A stretch of DNA of 64,000 nucleotides, from contig CP141143.1 in NCBI GenBank assembly GCA_035235625.1, forward strand, positions 25,775,092 to 25,839,091. The letters run 5' to 3'. Under the pieces are notes generated by a model that saw only the letters and a program-made list of their open reading frames with translations, did not search any database and had not been told where the DNA came from. Position numbers and translations under genes: made by a program. Each line of letters begins with the position of its first letter. The stretch's first letter is position 1. This document shows, in pieces, positions 44,240-57,297 of this stretch. The stretch is from Saururus chinensis (Eukaryota; Streptophyta; Magnoliopsida; Piperales; Saururaceae).

Positions 44240-46900
44240 AATATATTGTGAATTTATAAGGAGTAATTATATATAATTTGCCTTAGCAGCTATTTTATAC
44301 CGCTCATCACATATGTAACAAGACAAAGAATTTTTCTCACAGAAAAAAACCAATAATCCAAAGAAAACATCAGAGCAAAAGCATCTAGATTCCACCCAAA
44401 TGAAGAAAATTAACTGTGAGGAAAATAGACATGTATTTAAGAAAATGATTGTGTAATTAATCCACCTTAATTCCCATCAAGTTTATCCCGTGTAGAACAG
44501 TCTTATCAGATTCATAACTCTCTTTTGGATATGTATTGGTCTCATGGCATGCGTTTGACAAATGTATCGTAAAATTGAGACATGTATTCCCCACGCCTTG
44601 TTATTTACTACTTATTTGCACTAGCACCAGTTACGTACCCCCTTTGCTAAGAGTAACGCTTTTGGCCCGGTCACTTAATTCCACATTAGAGGAATCAACA
44701 CTTTGAAAATGTCTGGTCACTTAAATCCACTACAAATTCGTATGGGCACATCTAGCTTGACCGAGCTCCGTGACTAAAAACTCCATGACCAGCTTATATA
44801 AGGCTTCAACATGGTATATATAAAAGAGCAATTCACAATATATGAATAAATATCCCCATATATACCATGTTTAAAACCCTATATAGTCTGCTCACGAAAC
44901 CACCTAGTAATTCCACATGGTAGTCTCCAAAGATTGGCAACACCGATTACCAATTTAATCAAGCTCCCACAAGTGGGAAGGAGAACGACCAGAACACATC
45001 GAAAGATAAAAAGGGAGACGGAGAGCGCAGGTGCAAGAACTAGAAGAAGGCATCCGCTTACAGCGACCGCAGACAATGAACACTGTACCACAATCACGAC
45101 CAGCAAAAGAGAGGGGGAACGAATGCCGGATATGTTGAAACCTTTTATTTCCCTTTTGTATGGTAAGCCTTATATGACATATGCATGCTGGACTAGTCAC
45201 CGCATGAAAGGACAATCAGTAATCTTGACAAGCCCAATCCCATGCACTTGCTGGTAGCCACTAAGTACTGATGATACAAGCCCCACTCATGTGAGTCAAT
45301 AGTATTTGTTTAGTCACAAAACTTTGCCTGGACTTGCATTAGTGGCCACTTTGTTTTTTAGGTAGGAGCATTAGTGGTCACTAGTTACTTCAGAAACGTC
45401 ATGGAATTAATAAATAAACTAGAGCTTGCTTGCATGAAAAGGTCTGGAGCCCCACCATCTCTACTGTTTTTTGTGCATGAGATGGAAAGGACAAAGCAGG
45501 TCAGTCCTTTATCATTTTTCTTTAGTCACTTGGATGTGTGTCCCAGTCTGCATGGACAATGACATGGGGCGTTTATAAAACTGACTATAAGTTGTAAGAA
45601 ATTTGTATTATAATCAAGTTAGCTAATAATCTAAGTTGCTATCACTATAATAAGCTAATAGAGTAGTGCATGCCATTTATATAGTCTAATACTGAAGGTG
45701 GAGACAGCTATCATAGCATGCTTAGATGTAAACATCTGAGACTAAGTTACGGGTTTTATACAAGCTTACGGCTCTATGCATAACTTAAGATTTGAAGGTC
45801 TGAAAGAGCCAAACATGAATGTTTCTCAAACCTGCGGCGGAGAGCCATTGAAATGAAGTGGACTCGAGAGTGTAACCAAAATAAATTCAGAAGAAAATGT
45901 GAAGTAACATCAGGTACATAATAAACAAATTCGGTTTTGTTTGTAACTTTTTGTCATGTTCTGCTTTCAGAGCTTAATACCATGATTTTTGTGACGGTAA
46001 GCACCCAACAACCTGCCTTATTTAACAAAATCAAATAGATTAGGTATATTGCATGTGATGATGAGATGGAATAGACATGTCCCTAATTGTTTTTAAACTT
46101 CTTATTAGAGGGTTTCAATTTAATTATTTCCTGTCTTTTGTTTCTTCTTATTATTTCTCTTGACTCTTGTCTTGTCATTTTAATTACCGGTAAAATAACT
46201 TCTTATTTGTTTCCACACGTTCTGTTGGATCATATACGTGTTTAACAGATCAATTGCTATATAAATGCCCAGATAAACACAAGAGTGATCTGGAAATGGA
46301 TTCTGGCTATTGAGATGCTATGAGACATGATTCATCTATTTAATGATATATGAGACAGCAAAGCCAAACCATGACTGGAAATTCCAACATGAAGTTTGGT
46401 TGAAGGATAGGTTGCTGATGCAGAAACCAACCTATGATTAATGGAGATCCGTTGACGTATGTTGTAAGCATGCATGTGTTAGCTGGATCCTTCACATACA
46501 TACTTAAAAATTGCGTGAGATCAAAGAGTTTCATGAATAAGTGGCGGACATTGCTTAAGTATTGTGCCATTACCAACTCATATTAGTCATCCAATAGCTA
46601 GACATTGATTTTAATTGATAAAACATTTTCCCTTCGCATAATCAGTCAGCTTTTGTGACGTGACCAGTTTCCTGACACCGAGGATATCTTTATTATATTT
46701 TTTGAATCAGTCTAATTTTTACATTACTAGTTATTTGATGAGTTGCTTATTAGTTCTACTACATAATTCTCATTTAAATCAACCATAGTCCCGCATCATA
46801 TTTGTTGGCCATACAGGTTGGGCTAAGCTTTTAATTGTCTTCAGTAGGTTTAGATAGCTTGTAATTGTATAAAAAACAAAGCCATTTTTCTTACATTTTT
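44240..46900. other. intergenic, no gene seen
   Basis: Open frames at 44879-45257 and 46340-46576 occur on both strands without domains or splice context. Confidence 0.35.
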
Positions 46901-46905
46901 ATTTA

Positions 46906-47298
46906 GGGGCTATTAGGCCAAAAGCTTTCTAGAAAAAAGAAAATTGATTTTTATTTTAATTCTTTTTAGGAGAGAAAAACAAAATGAGGTTATGCTTAAT
47001 TAGAGTTATTTTGATGATTTTTAAGGAGAAATATGCTATTAGCTCACTTTCGATTTTTATGTGTAAAATATCTTCCAAACGTAAAGAAAAAAATAAGTGA
47101 ATAATGGGTAGAATGTTTTTTCACATCGTTAAAAAGGAAATGTCTCTCTTTAATAACCCTCCTCCTGAGGAAGGTTCTTGATGGAGAAGTCAGATTTCAG
47201 GTCATTTCTATTTGGATTAACTTAAAAGATAATTTTTAGTTATTTCCCACGCCTAGGAAACACTTTTTATTGTTGAAAAGTGCCACCCAAATAGGCCC
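46906..47298. mobile_element. Tourist-like (PIF/Harbinger) MITE
   Basis: 393 bp flanked by TTA on both sides (46903-46905, 47299-47301). Left end GGGGCTATTAGGCCAAAAGC, right end CACCCAAATAGGCCC. The TTA target and GGG(G/C)CTATT ends are typical of Tourist elements. Confidence 0.7.
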
Positions 47299-47400
47299 TT
47301 AGTTTGCATAATACTTCTCCACTCACATTGCAACATGCATTTGCTTTGTGGAAAAGTAGTATATGCAAATTCATCCCAAACCTAGTTTACTACGGATCCT

Positions 47401-47606
47401 ATGAAAATTATACTAAAGCACTTAGAGAACTTGAATGCTAAATATGAGTTGTTATTACAAGAGAATGCCAAAACCAATACTCGTCTTGACTCCCTAGAGA
47501 CCTCTCATAAGTTGAACAACAATGCTGTAGGAGATGTTGAGAATGTTGCTGATGTGGTACCTTGTATGTATGCAAACCCATCAGGGTAACCTTCATCTTA
47601 GTTATG
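47401..47606 (+). pseudogene. retrotransposon gag relic, left piece
   Basis: Reads LKHLENLNAKYELLLQENAK followed by TNTRLDSLETSHK, a coiled-coil-like stretch as found at gag N-termini. It stops at the hAT left end (47609), and gag-like readings resume beyond the hAT right end at 54690. Confidence 0.4.
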
Positions 47607-48066
47607 TCTAGGGTTGTTAATGAGCCAAGCTAACTTGTCAAGTAGTGTAGGCTTGGTTCAGCTCGGCTCAGCTCAAACTAACCTCAACTCGACTTGAGCT
47701 TGGCTCGAACTCGATTTAAGTTTGAATAGGCTCAAGCCGATTTCAAGCATACCCTTAATCGACTCAGCTCAACGCAAATAAAACTCAAACTCGATTCATG
47801 CTTGGCTCAAACTCGAACTCAAATAAAAAATATAAGTTATATATAAATAATAAATATATTTAAAATAATACATGTAGATATGGATATATATGGCCTAGTG
47901 TTTATATATTTGTAACACATATGCATATATGTACCACTAGTCCACTACCAATACAAATATCCTAGAACTCTTACAAGTTCTAATGTTTAAAACAAAAAAT
48001 GAGGAGATAACTTAACATCCTAATCCCTAACCCAAAAACAATATTTATTTCCAACATACATATTAA

Positions 48067-48621
48067 GGGGCTATTTGGGTGTTGAATTTTTAGAAATGGG
48101 AGTGGAAGTTTTTAGAACGAATTCTAAAAATTCACTGCCGATTGTGAATAAAGGTTGGTAATGAAGTTTTTTAGAATAAATTTAGATGTCATGTCAAACC
48201 CAATTTTAAAACTTTAAACTAATATAACTTTCTCTCCCAAACTCGGATATACATGTTCTTGGTACTATTAAGCTCCTAAATTCGAGCTCTATCAAACAAA
48301 ATCTCACAAAGGTAAGTAATTTTAAACTTCTAAAGTGAACCCCACCTATATGACATATTTCTTGAGGCTCTAATCAATATGAGAGATAAGTGTTAAAAAA
48401 TAATAGAATCTGTAATTTTTAAAATAAGGGTTAGGAGCTGGAATCACCTCATGAGTTGATTCAATGATTCCGACCGATTCTGGCTCAAAACATCTTGGAA
48501 TCAACTTATAGGCAAAAATTTTATTTCGCCCACCTACATACAAACATGATTCCAATAATTCATGCAGAAATTAGGGCAGAATCAGTAGAATCTTATAGAA
48601 ATTCAATAAACAAACAACCCC
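48067..48621. mobile_element. Tourist-like MITE inside the hAT element
   Basis: 555 bp flanked by TAA (48064-48066, 48622-48624). Ends GGGGCTATTTGGGTGTTGAA and the complement of TTCAATAAACAAACAACCCC form inverted repeats of about 28 bp with some mismatches. Confidence 0.75.
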
Positions 48622-48624
48622 TAA

Positions 48625-50790
48625 AGTATTAACACAAAAGCATGTCCCTTAATCCCTCTATATTTATTATATAGACATAATTACCAATTTACCTATATAT
48701 ATATAGAGAGAGAGAGAGGTGTTTATATGAGTATGGGCATCATGCACAGTCAGATTTTGATTTGATGGCACACATAACTTAGGGGCTGATTGGTTTATGC
48801 CCCATTTGTTGTCGAATCTCAATCTAATGGCCCATAATGCATGGTTCATTTCTTCTTACTTGGTTCATTTCTTTCTCAACACTTTTATTTTTTATGCATA
48901 TCTACAACCCTGACATGTGTTAGCCGATCAAAAGAGAAAGAGTTGCAATTCGATAGGTTCATGATTTTACTGCTAGAGTTGGATTGGCTAAATTACTAGG
49001 GTGACCATGGCTAAATGAAGACGAGTTGAAGAAGAATCTGTTAGTCATGAACTAGGAAAAGCTGGAGCTAGGGTCATCTCAGTGCTAGTGAGTTTACTAG
49101 AGTCTGAAAAGGAAGAGTTGTGAGTTTATTGAAGTTCGAATGATAAGTAGAACCTGATGTTGTACCAAAAACTAAAAATGGGTCAAGACTGCTGGTCAAG
49201 ATTGCTGGTCAAGATTGCTGGTCAATTAGAAGAAGTCTATTGCGAGATGTATTTTAATTGGGAACCAAGTGATGAAATGGATTCTAAAGAAGAGAAAAGG
49301 TTGTAAATAGCTGTCTCTATCCCTTTAAATAGTGGACTACTGTACAACAATAAAATTGCTTTTTGCAAGCGACAAGCAAAATTTTGAAGATGTATAGTGC
49401 TTAGTTCAAGTGGCAAAGTTAAGTGTATTTTTTTATTTATTGATCTTGTAATTTTTTTTGTGTATGGTGATTATTTGTAAAGCCCCCCATTTAATATTTA
49501 TCAGGCTCATAATATGACTCGTGAAAAGTAAAAAAAATTACAAAATAGGCTTAGTAAATTATATTTAAATTAAAGTTTTATTTATACACACTTGGTACAT
49601 GCCCATGCTCGTGCACTAAATACAAAATATCACAATTGTCAATTGGCAATACTCACGTGGCTTGTGAGTTTTAATTTAACCATGTACTTTGTCATCAACA
49701 TGTGTGGTCATATTTTGATCCGATGGCGAGTGATGCACTGGGTGCATGCTAACGCATGTATGACTAGACATGTCTTCACCTTATCTTTTAAATAATATAT
49801 AGTGACATAATATTTTTTTAAGAAATTAATTAACTATGTTTATTATTTATATACCAAAATTAAACCTTAAACAATATGTTTTAAGTCCTAAACCAAATAC
49901 TAACCCGAAGCTTAGATCACCTAGTGCCACCCTCGCTAACCCTTTCATAAGTCGGATTCAAGAGAGTATAAGACCAGAAAACATAAAACAACCCTAATTG
50001 TTGTTTGTCTTAACCCCAACTCCTCATTTCTTGCTGGGAAGGTGTAGGTGAACAGTGATGACCAACAAGGGAGGAAGAAAATGCTTGGACTTCAAGGGCC
50101 ATAGGTTCTATCGCCTTTCAAAAAGTGAGGCCTTTTAATTTTCCCCTTCAAAGCTCAGCTTTTAACATCACATAGAGGATTCCGCTCTCTGTAGGTACTC
50201 GTTTTACAAAGCTATCTTTTGTTTAATATGAAATATCAACTTCCATATGCATGGTTTTTTACCAAGGGCCCACCATGGGCAATGTGGACAAGCTTGTTTT
50301 GTCTTTTTGGAAGTTTGAGTGTTTATTGTCTGTAGTCTTGGCATGTTTGCTTCTTATACTCAAACATAAATATGAGGGTCCAAATAGGACCCAGTGGGTA
50401 AAATGGCCTTTTTAGGACCCTTGATTGCAAAGCAAAGGTTAGATTGAATTGAGTACCAGAATGAACTACTGTGTTTCCCAAGTTCATAGATGGATAAGAC
50501 TTGAGAAAAATTGATAGGGAGAGGCTCATTTGTTCATCGTGTAGCTACAGAATTGACATTATGCACATGAGCAGTAGCCAACGGATTCAACTTCTTATGC
50601 TGATATTTTGTAGAGAAATAAAAAGACTAGATAGAGATGCTGATGCATGCTTTATGTAGTAGAATAAATTAAGCTATGTTGTGCATCTTGCTTCTCTTCC
50701 ATGGCCAAAGGCCTATATATATGTGTGACTTTTTTTATCTAGATTACTCTCATTAGTTTCTAATTATTTAAAATTTTACTTATTCTTCCA
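48625..50790. other. hAT interior 5' of the transposase, no gene seen
   Basis: AT-rich. Includes three tandem copies of a GA(C/T)TGCTGGTCAA unit at about 49185-49225. It may be the 5' non-coding exon and intron of the transposase plus unrecognised inserts. Confidence 0.35.
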
Positions 50791-50795
50791 GTTTA

Positions 50796-52819
50796 ATGGT
50801 CACCCAACCATCACAAGTTCAGAATGAGGGAAGTACTGACGATCCTCAAGTTGATAATATATCAAGAACATCTGCAAGTAGATGGTCAATAAGACAATAT
50901 AGATAGGATGAATGATGATGCAAATGTGAGTAAAAAGGGAGGAAAAAAAGATCTCTTGTGGAATAATTTTTCTAAAGTGAAGAAAGGTCTTTAGAAAAAA
51001 GGTAATGAAGACTAGAACAAATTAATGTAATTATTATGGTTGTCACTTCAGGGTCTCAAGATCAGGAGCTATTAAATATGCATTTGACATCATGTTCAAG
51101 AATGGTGAAGCCCATATGTCAACCGAAATTATCATTTATAAATTATGCTGATGAAGATGGTGAGGAAGAAGTGACAGTGGCAACTTACAAATATGACAAA
51201 GAAAATGTGAAGAGAGTGGTTGCAAAGCTTGTGATTATGGATAAGCGGCCATTCAAATAAGTGGAGTGTATGTTATTCAACTTGTTGTGCAAGTAATTAC
51301 AACCAAGGCATGAGAAGTTCTCTAGGCACACTATTAGAAAGGAGTGCCTAAGGTTATACAAAGAGCAGAAGGAAAAGTTGATGAAGAAATTGGCAAAAAT
51401 AAATAGTGTATGTGTTACAAGTGACATGTGGACCTCAAGGAGAAGTAAGGGTTGCATGTTGCTAACTACACATTATGTGAATGAAGATTGGAAGCTCCAT
51501 AAAAGAGTCCTTAACTTCTTATCTTTCCCCCCTCCACATAATGGGTATTACATGTCAAAGATGATGAGGTTATTTTTCTTAGAGTGGGGCATACAAGATA
51601 AGGTATCAACAATCACTCTTGACAATGCTACATCAAATGGCACTATGGTGAAGCTTTTAAAAAATATGTTCAATCTACTTCAAGATCTGATGTAAGCGTG
51701 AATATGTTTCATGTGCAATGTTGTGCCTATATCCTAAACTTAAATGTCCAAGAGGAGTTGATCCACATTCGGGGTGTCGTGGATAATGTGCGTGAGTCTG
51801 TAAAGTATATTTTGAATTTTGAGGCATGAAGAAAGGATTTTGAAACATATCTTGAACAAGTAAATTTGCTAGGCAAGGGGGGGTTTGCATTTAGGTGTGT
51901 CAACTCGTTGGAATTCTACATACTTGATGTTGAAGGCATCAAAGGAGGTTCAACTAGCTTTTGAACACTATCGTAATTGTGATGAAAACTACAAATGGTG
52001 CCCAAGTAAAGAAGAGTGGGATAATTATGGGCAAATAGAGAGCTTATTAGAAGTCTTCTACAAAGCAACATAAATCTTTGCAAGGAGTAGGCATACAACT
52101 GCAAATACTTTTCTTCCAGTTATCTACAAGGTAAAAGAGAAATTAGATTCCACTTATATGAAGGCATATGGTCATTTGCTAAACATGGTGGAGCCCATGA
52201 AGCTTAAGTTTGATAAATATTGTGAAAAATGTAATTTGCTCTTGGCAGTTGCTTGCTTCTTAGATCTAAGATACAAAATGACCATGATAGAATTTGCCTT
52301 TGGCAAAATATACCCTAAGAAAGAGGTGGCATGGGTTCGTGATGCTTTCCAAGAGATACATAGGTTTTTCGAAGAATAGTTGAAGACAATGCAAGAAGCA
52401 TCAAGGGTGGATGCTTCTTCCAGTCACTCTTTGGATAACAAAGAAGATCATGTAGATGATGATGACGAATTTAATAAGTTTATGGAAGAATCACAATGAA
52501 AGGGAGTGAGGAAGTTGGATATTATTGTATACTTGGAAGAGACAAACTATAAGGTAAACCTAGATGTTCACTTTGATGTCCTTGAATGGTGGAAAAGTGC
52601 ATCTATTGCCATCCTACTTTATCAGTCGTGGCAACAAGCTATTTTAGCCATTTCTCTTTCTATATTGGCTTCTGAATACGACTTTAGTACAAGATCTAGG
52701 GTGTTGGTGATTTTCGGAGTTCCCTAACATCCGAGGGTGTTGAAGCTCTAGTTTGCACCCAAGACTGGTTGCAGCCAATTTATGGTGATGAGGAGTTTGA
52801 AGATGAAGATGAAGTTTGA
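50796..52819 (+). pseudogene. hAT transposase (RICESLEEPER/DAYSLEEPER-like), broken
   Basis: Begins at ATG 50796 after an acceptor-like TTCTTCCAG (MVTQPSQVQNEG). A decayed BED-finger region (SLVWNNFSKVKKG) follows, then transposase stretches FSRHTIRKECLRLY, SVCVTSDMWTSRRSKG, VSTITLDNATSNG, STRWNSTYLML, AVACFLDLRYKM, and the hAT dimerisation region with FDVLEWWK. The C-terminus ends EALVCTQDWLQPIYGDEEF. At least six stops or frame changes are visible (for example after MDKRPFK, FEA, YKAT, FFEE and ESQ, and a frame change near 51880), so no protein can be made. Confidence 0.85.
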
Positions 52820-54510
52820 TGGTAAAGATTTACTCCAAAAATATTATTTTCTTAGATAACATTTTTATTATTATTAATTTGTTCTTTTTTTAGGTGATAA
52901 ACATTTTATTTGGAAGATGATATAAAGTTTGCAGGTACATATCTTTCTAGGACTATTGCTCTTGATGAATTCTTTTAATTTCAGTTTTTCATCCCTTTTA
53001 GTTTATTATATTAGTTGTAGATGAAAAGTTTATTAAAGAGAACCATATAGTCTATTGAGAATGTCATTATGGCATATGATGCTTGTGAGATCATTTTGTT
53101 AAGGGTCTTATTCTTCTTCTCTTCATCAGTATTTTGCAACCATATGCATGAAATCATCAGCACTCAACTTGTTTTCTTGAATGAACAAATTATGTGGCAA
53201 GTGTTGCTTCAAACTTCAAATGAAGACAATTTATGATTTTTGAAGTTTTTAGAAAGGTTAAGTATTTTATGTTTGTTATCCTTAACTCACTAATGTTTTT
53301 TGGTACAATTAGTTCTCTTTATTCTTGGTACTAAAGACTATAATAGTAACCGACTGAAGGTGTTTAAACTTGGCCTCACTCTATCTCTGTGAGCATATTA
53401 CTAGTTAGTTTTCTTGTAATGCAAAGGTTGTTCCATATTTATTGGCTTTTTTATGGCAAATATGTTATTATATCTCTAACGAAAAGATTTAGCTAAATTA
53501 TGGTATTTAGAATATATATCCTTGTGTCCCACCCAAAAGTGGTAAAACATAAATGCCTATTGAATGCTTGAATTGGAACTTTTCCAATTAACATCGGAAC
53601 TTCTCCAAAGATTCACACTTCTTATAGAACAGGTTGGTAGTTTGATGTTACAAAATTACATTGAAAATGATCTTTTGATAATGAAGGGTAGCTGTAAATT
53701 TATGTAGCATAATGAGTCAAGTGATTTGGGTGCAATGGAGAATCATACATGAGGACTATTCATAGCAATCTATCTCCTTGGGTGGGATATTTGCGTTTTG
53801 AATATTTGGTGTTGGTTTGTGTGTGAGAATCTATTTATCCTTTTCTACTCAGGACATATTTCTTGTCAGTTTTAAGAATATCTTATAGAATTAAACTGCC
53901 CTATACATAAATATGCCATGATCTTGTTTTCCTAGACCATATTTTCTATGTGTAGTCATCATGATTACATGGCCTATGTTATCTGGAATCATAATGGACA
54001 AATTTCTTCTTGGTCCTCTTTTGTTATTTTCTTTTATTTTGGAGTACATTTTCCTTATATAAACATACTTTTTATAGTCACATGGTATAAAGGAACATTC
54101 ATTTTACAATAATGATTTTTTTTTTGGTAAGGATTCCTGCAGGATTACATATTCTTGTTCCCATTTAAATTTGGATCTTCTTCCCTTTCGATATGATAGG
54201 AAAAAATAGGTTAAATGGTGACCAATCATTGGCTTTTCTTTATATTTTTTGGCTGGCAAGGTTGTGCTTACTATAGAGAAAATGTCTCCAAGTGCAGTTG
54301 GCTATACTTTAAACTTTCTTATTCTACTAGATCTATGTTTGAATTTAGAGTTGGTTGTTCTTTAGACTTTCTTATTCTACCATATCTATGTTTGAACACT
54401 AAATTCAAAGGGGTGTTTATAACTTTATATGAAAATCTATTCATGAATTTTTAAACAGCCTTGATTGGACAAAAGACAAGTAATAGAGGCATAGAGCATG
54501 TAGGCTTTTT
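52820..54510. other. hAT interior 3' of the transposase
   Basis: AT-rich non-coding sequence. The open frame at 54215-54454 is not supported. A short near-repeat (TTTAGACTTTCTTATTCTAC) occurs twice at 54310-54380. Confidence 0.35.
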
Positions 54511-54689
54511 TTTGTTCAAGCCCAGATTGAGCTTGGGCTAGTGATTCATAGCATGGAGTTCGAGCTCAAATTTGAGCGAGCTTCGAATTCATAATTTAAG
54601 CTAAGCTCGAGTTGGGATTGAATAGTTTGAGTTCAAGCCTAGTGAGCCAAATACTCGAATTAGTTTGGCTTGTTAACATCCCTAATCCT

Positions 54690-55650
54690 GTCCAAAGTTC
54701 CTATAACCATAGAGGTCAAGGACACATTGGAGCCCCACTATTTCAACACCATATAAAACTTAGGGGGCCTCAGTGACCCTGATGAGAGAGCCATAAGGAG
54801 CATCAAAGCTGATGAATCTACTTTTAATGGTTATCAATTTTTATAAGTTTTCATAGATGGGACTTAAGAGATGAAGTATTTTTTTTAAAATTGTACAATC
54901 TATCATAGAAAAGAAAGGTAAAATTTGCTAAGAAGAAACTAGTCGGATGCGCTTAGCTCTATTGGAAAGTTGTAGAAGAAATTATTGCAGGAAGACATTT
55001 ACCTCTAATAATTGAGTGGTCATATATGAAAGAGAAACTAGGAGAGTATTACAGACCCAAGTCCTATTAGACAAGGAAACAAAATTGCTTTAGAGTACCT
55101 TTTTTAATTTCACAAGTATAAGGTGAGATGTGAGTTAGATGAAGAAGATTAAGCTACATTAAGCAGCTTTAGGAATGGCCTCAGTTATGCACTTGGGAAA
55201 GAACTTTTCCTTTGTGACACCAACACCTTAGATCAAGTTTACACTTTTGTAAATGATTATGAGATGATCACTAAACCTCAAGTGTCTTGTGTTTAGAATA
55301 CCATAGTCTATTGGACCTAAACCAAATGTAAGATCCATTCAATCTAAGTCCAATTGCACTGTTACACGTAGTAGTGATCACAAAGGTAAGGGAATGGTTA
55401 ATGACCAACCCAAACAATTACAAATGTAATGGAATTGGTCACATGATTAAATAGGTAGCCATACAAAACATTATATATTGAGGAGCAAACACAAGATCAT
55501 GAAGATCATGACACCCCTAAGTTGGTTTATGAGCCTAATTTAGCTAACATTCATAATTTTAATGAGAAATATAATTATGATCTTATTCTAGGGTTCCTTA
55601 AGAGTCATACCCTTTCTAGTTGAGTCCTATGAGAGTGGCACTAAAACCAT
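54690..55650 (+). pseudogene. retrotransposon gag relic, right piece
   Basis: Gag-like readings over several frames: HKYKVRCELDEED near 55110, FRNGLSYALGKELFLCDTNT near 55160-55215, LDQVYTFVNDYEMITKPQ, then a zinc-knuckle-like KCNGIGHMIK near 55425. Stops and frame changes are frequent. With 47401-47606 it forms one older element split by the hAT. Confidence 0.55.
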
Positions 55651-57297
55651 TTCAATTCAATAAGTTACATCCATCATTCATGTGATGCCTCATGATATTT
55701 TATGGGTCATTTGGAGAAAGCATACATGAGTCATTTGCGTCTTCCATTCCAACATTTCTACATAAAATCTACAAGCACCTTGCAACAGATGATGAACAAT
55801 GTAAAATTGTAATTTATTCATGTAATTCTAATGACAACGTTAATTTAGAAAATCTAACTTTTTGTGTATATTCTTATGTTCCTAACCACTTTTGATGTAC
55901 TCTTCTATGAACCTTTTTTTCTCATTTACTTGATTTTTCACCTTCTCTCCTGCTAACACACATGGAACAAGTTAATGTTATTTTGGTCAAATAGGTAAGT
56001 TTCACACAATAAGGAGACATCCATCGATTCCTTATTTATTAGAAGGGTCAGTCGGATTTAGTGATTACTTAGGATACCTTGTAACATGTTACTTCATATT
56101 TAGCCTGCTTTGCTAGAGCATTATGAAAGCTCATGAGTCATATACGACAAGGTCTAGTCTCTCCCACCTAGGGAGAATGATGAGGACATGAATTTTCTTT
56201 AACCTATTTAGCTCTTTAGTTTTATTAGGAGATCTACCTTTATTTGGAAATTTGAGTTCTTTTGATTAGGAATGACTTTTACAAGGAAAGGTGTAATTTA
56301 GGAATAGTTGGTTATGCTTAATTTCTTTTCTTAGTTTAGGTTTAGTCCTAGGGTATATTTGTTTTAGTTAAATCTTAATCTGAAAAGTCATTTTAATTAA
56401 CTAAAAAACTTATGATCTAATTTATCTGAATTTGAAGCTAAATTAGCTGAATATGAATATAGTTATAGTTTTAAAGCTTTATTCTTCTAACAAATTTCTT
56501 AAGATTAAGAGAATAACACAAAACTAAATAAAAAATCATAAAATTAAAAAATAAGTATATAAATAATAAAGTCTATAATAACCAATAAAGACGATCTATT
56601 GAATTCATCTGCTACACAAAATAAGTGCAATGTTGTTCTCCTATTATTCTTTGTCCTATTTGTATGAAGGTAAATGACTTGAAAAACTCTAAAATTAGCT
56701 ATTTGGAATTCAACTAACCTCATGTCAGACTAATTTTAATAGCACAAAGCTTCACTCTAGCTTCCTAACAAACCAAAAATCTTCTCTATTTTGAACCTCT
56801 AAAATTTGGAGCACTGTGTGGATCACAAGTCACAAGTTTGGTGGCTTCAAGTGATGTGTTGACAAAACCATGAATTCAGGTTCTCAATGGTAAGTACACC
56901 AAGGCAAAGGAGCATGGCCTTTTGCTTCTTGTCTTATATTTATTACAGAGGTGAAGATGAGAAAATAAACAAAAATCAGAAGGGCTAACCTTTGCAAAGT
57001 CTAAGTTTGTTATGTACCATGATTTATGAAGCTGGGTTTCAAACTTGTCCATGCATAGCAACCAATAATGAGGAAAATGAGCAAAGAATACTCTTTTAAT
57101 CTTCACTTCTTTAGCCCTCTACCTCTGTACTAAAGCTGCAAAAGCACAGAGCACCCAATTCAATAGCATTATGATATCATCATTCATGTCAAATAAAGGT
57201 ACCTATAAACAAAACAATCACAAAGATTAAAATATTTAATTCACAACTTACATATGCTCCTTACATGTAGCTAACAGTTTCTAACAAAAAATACCAA
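55651..57297. other. degraded sequence between gag relic and LTR-like element
   Basis: No clear coding. 56876-57106 (minus) gives an open reading with a donor-like AAAG/GTTAGC but no recognised family. Confidence 0.35.

Larger units (their letters stand above)
47609..54684 (+). mobile_element. degenerate hAT transposon
   Basis: Inverted ends TAGGGTTGTTAATGAGCC (47609) and the complement of GGCTTGTTAACATCCCTA (54684). Both are followed inward by AGCTCGAGCTTGGCTCG type subterminal repeats (47640-47830 and 54520-54660), common in plant hAT elements. The 8-bp flanks GTTATGTC and ATCCTGTC agree at 5 of 8, so the target duplication is decayed. The element carries a broken transposase (50796-52819) and a Tourist MITE (48067-48621). 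At about 7.1 kb it is larger than usual, so other inserts are likely. Confidence 0.75.
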
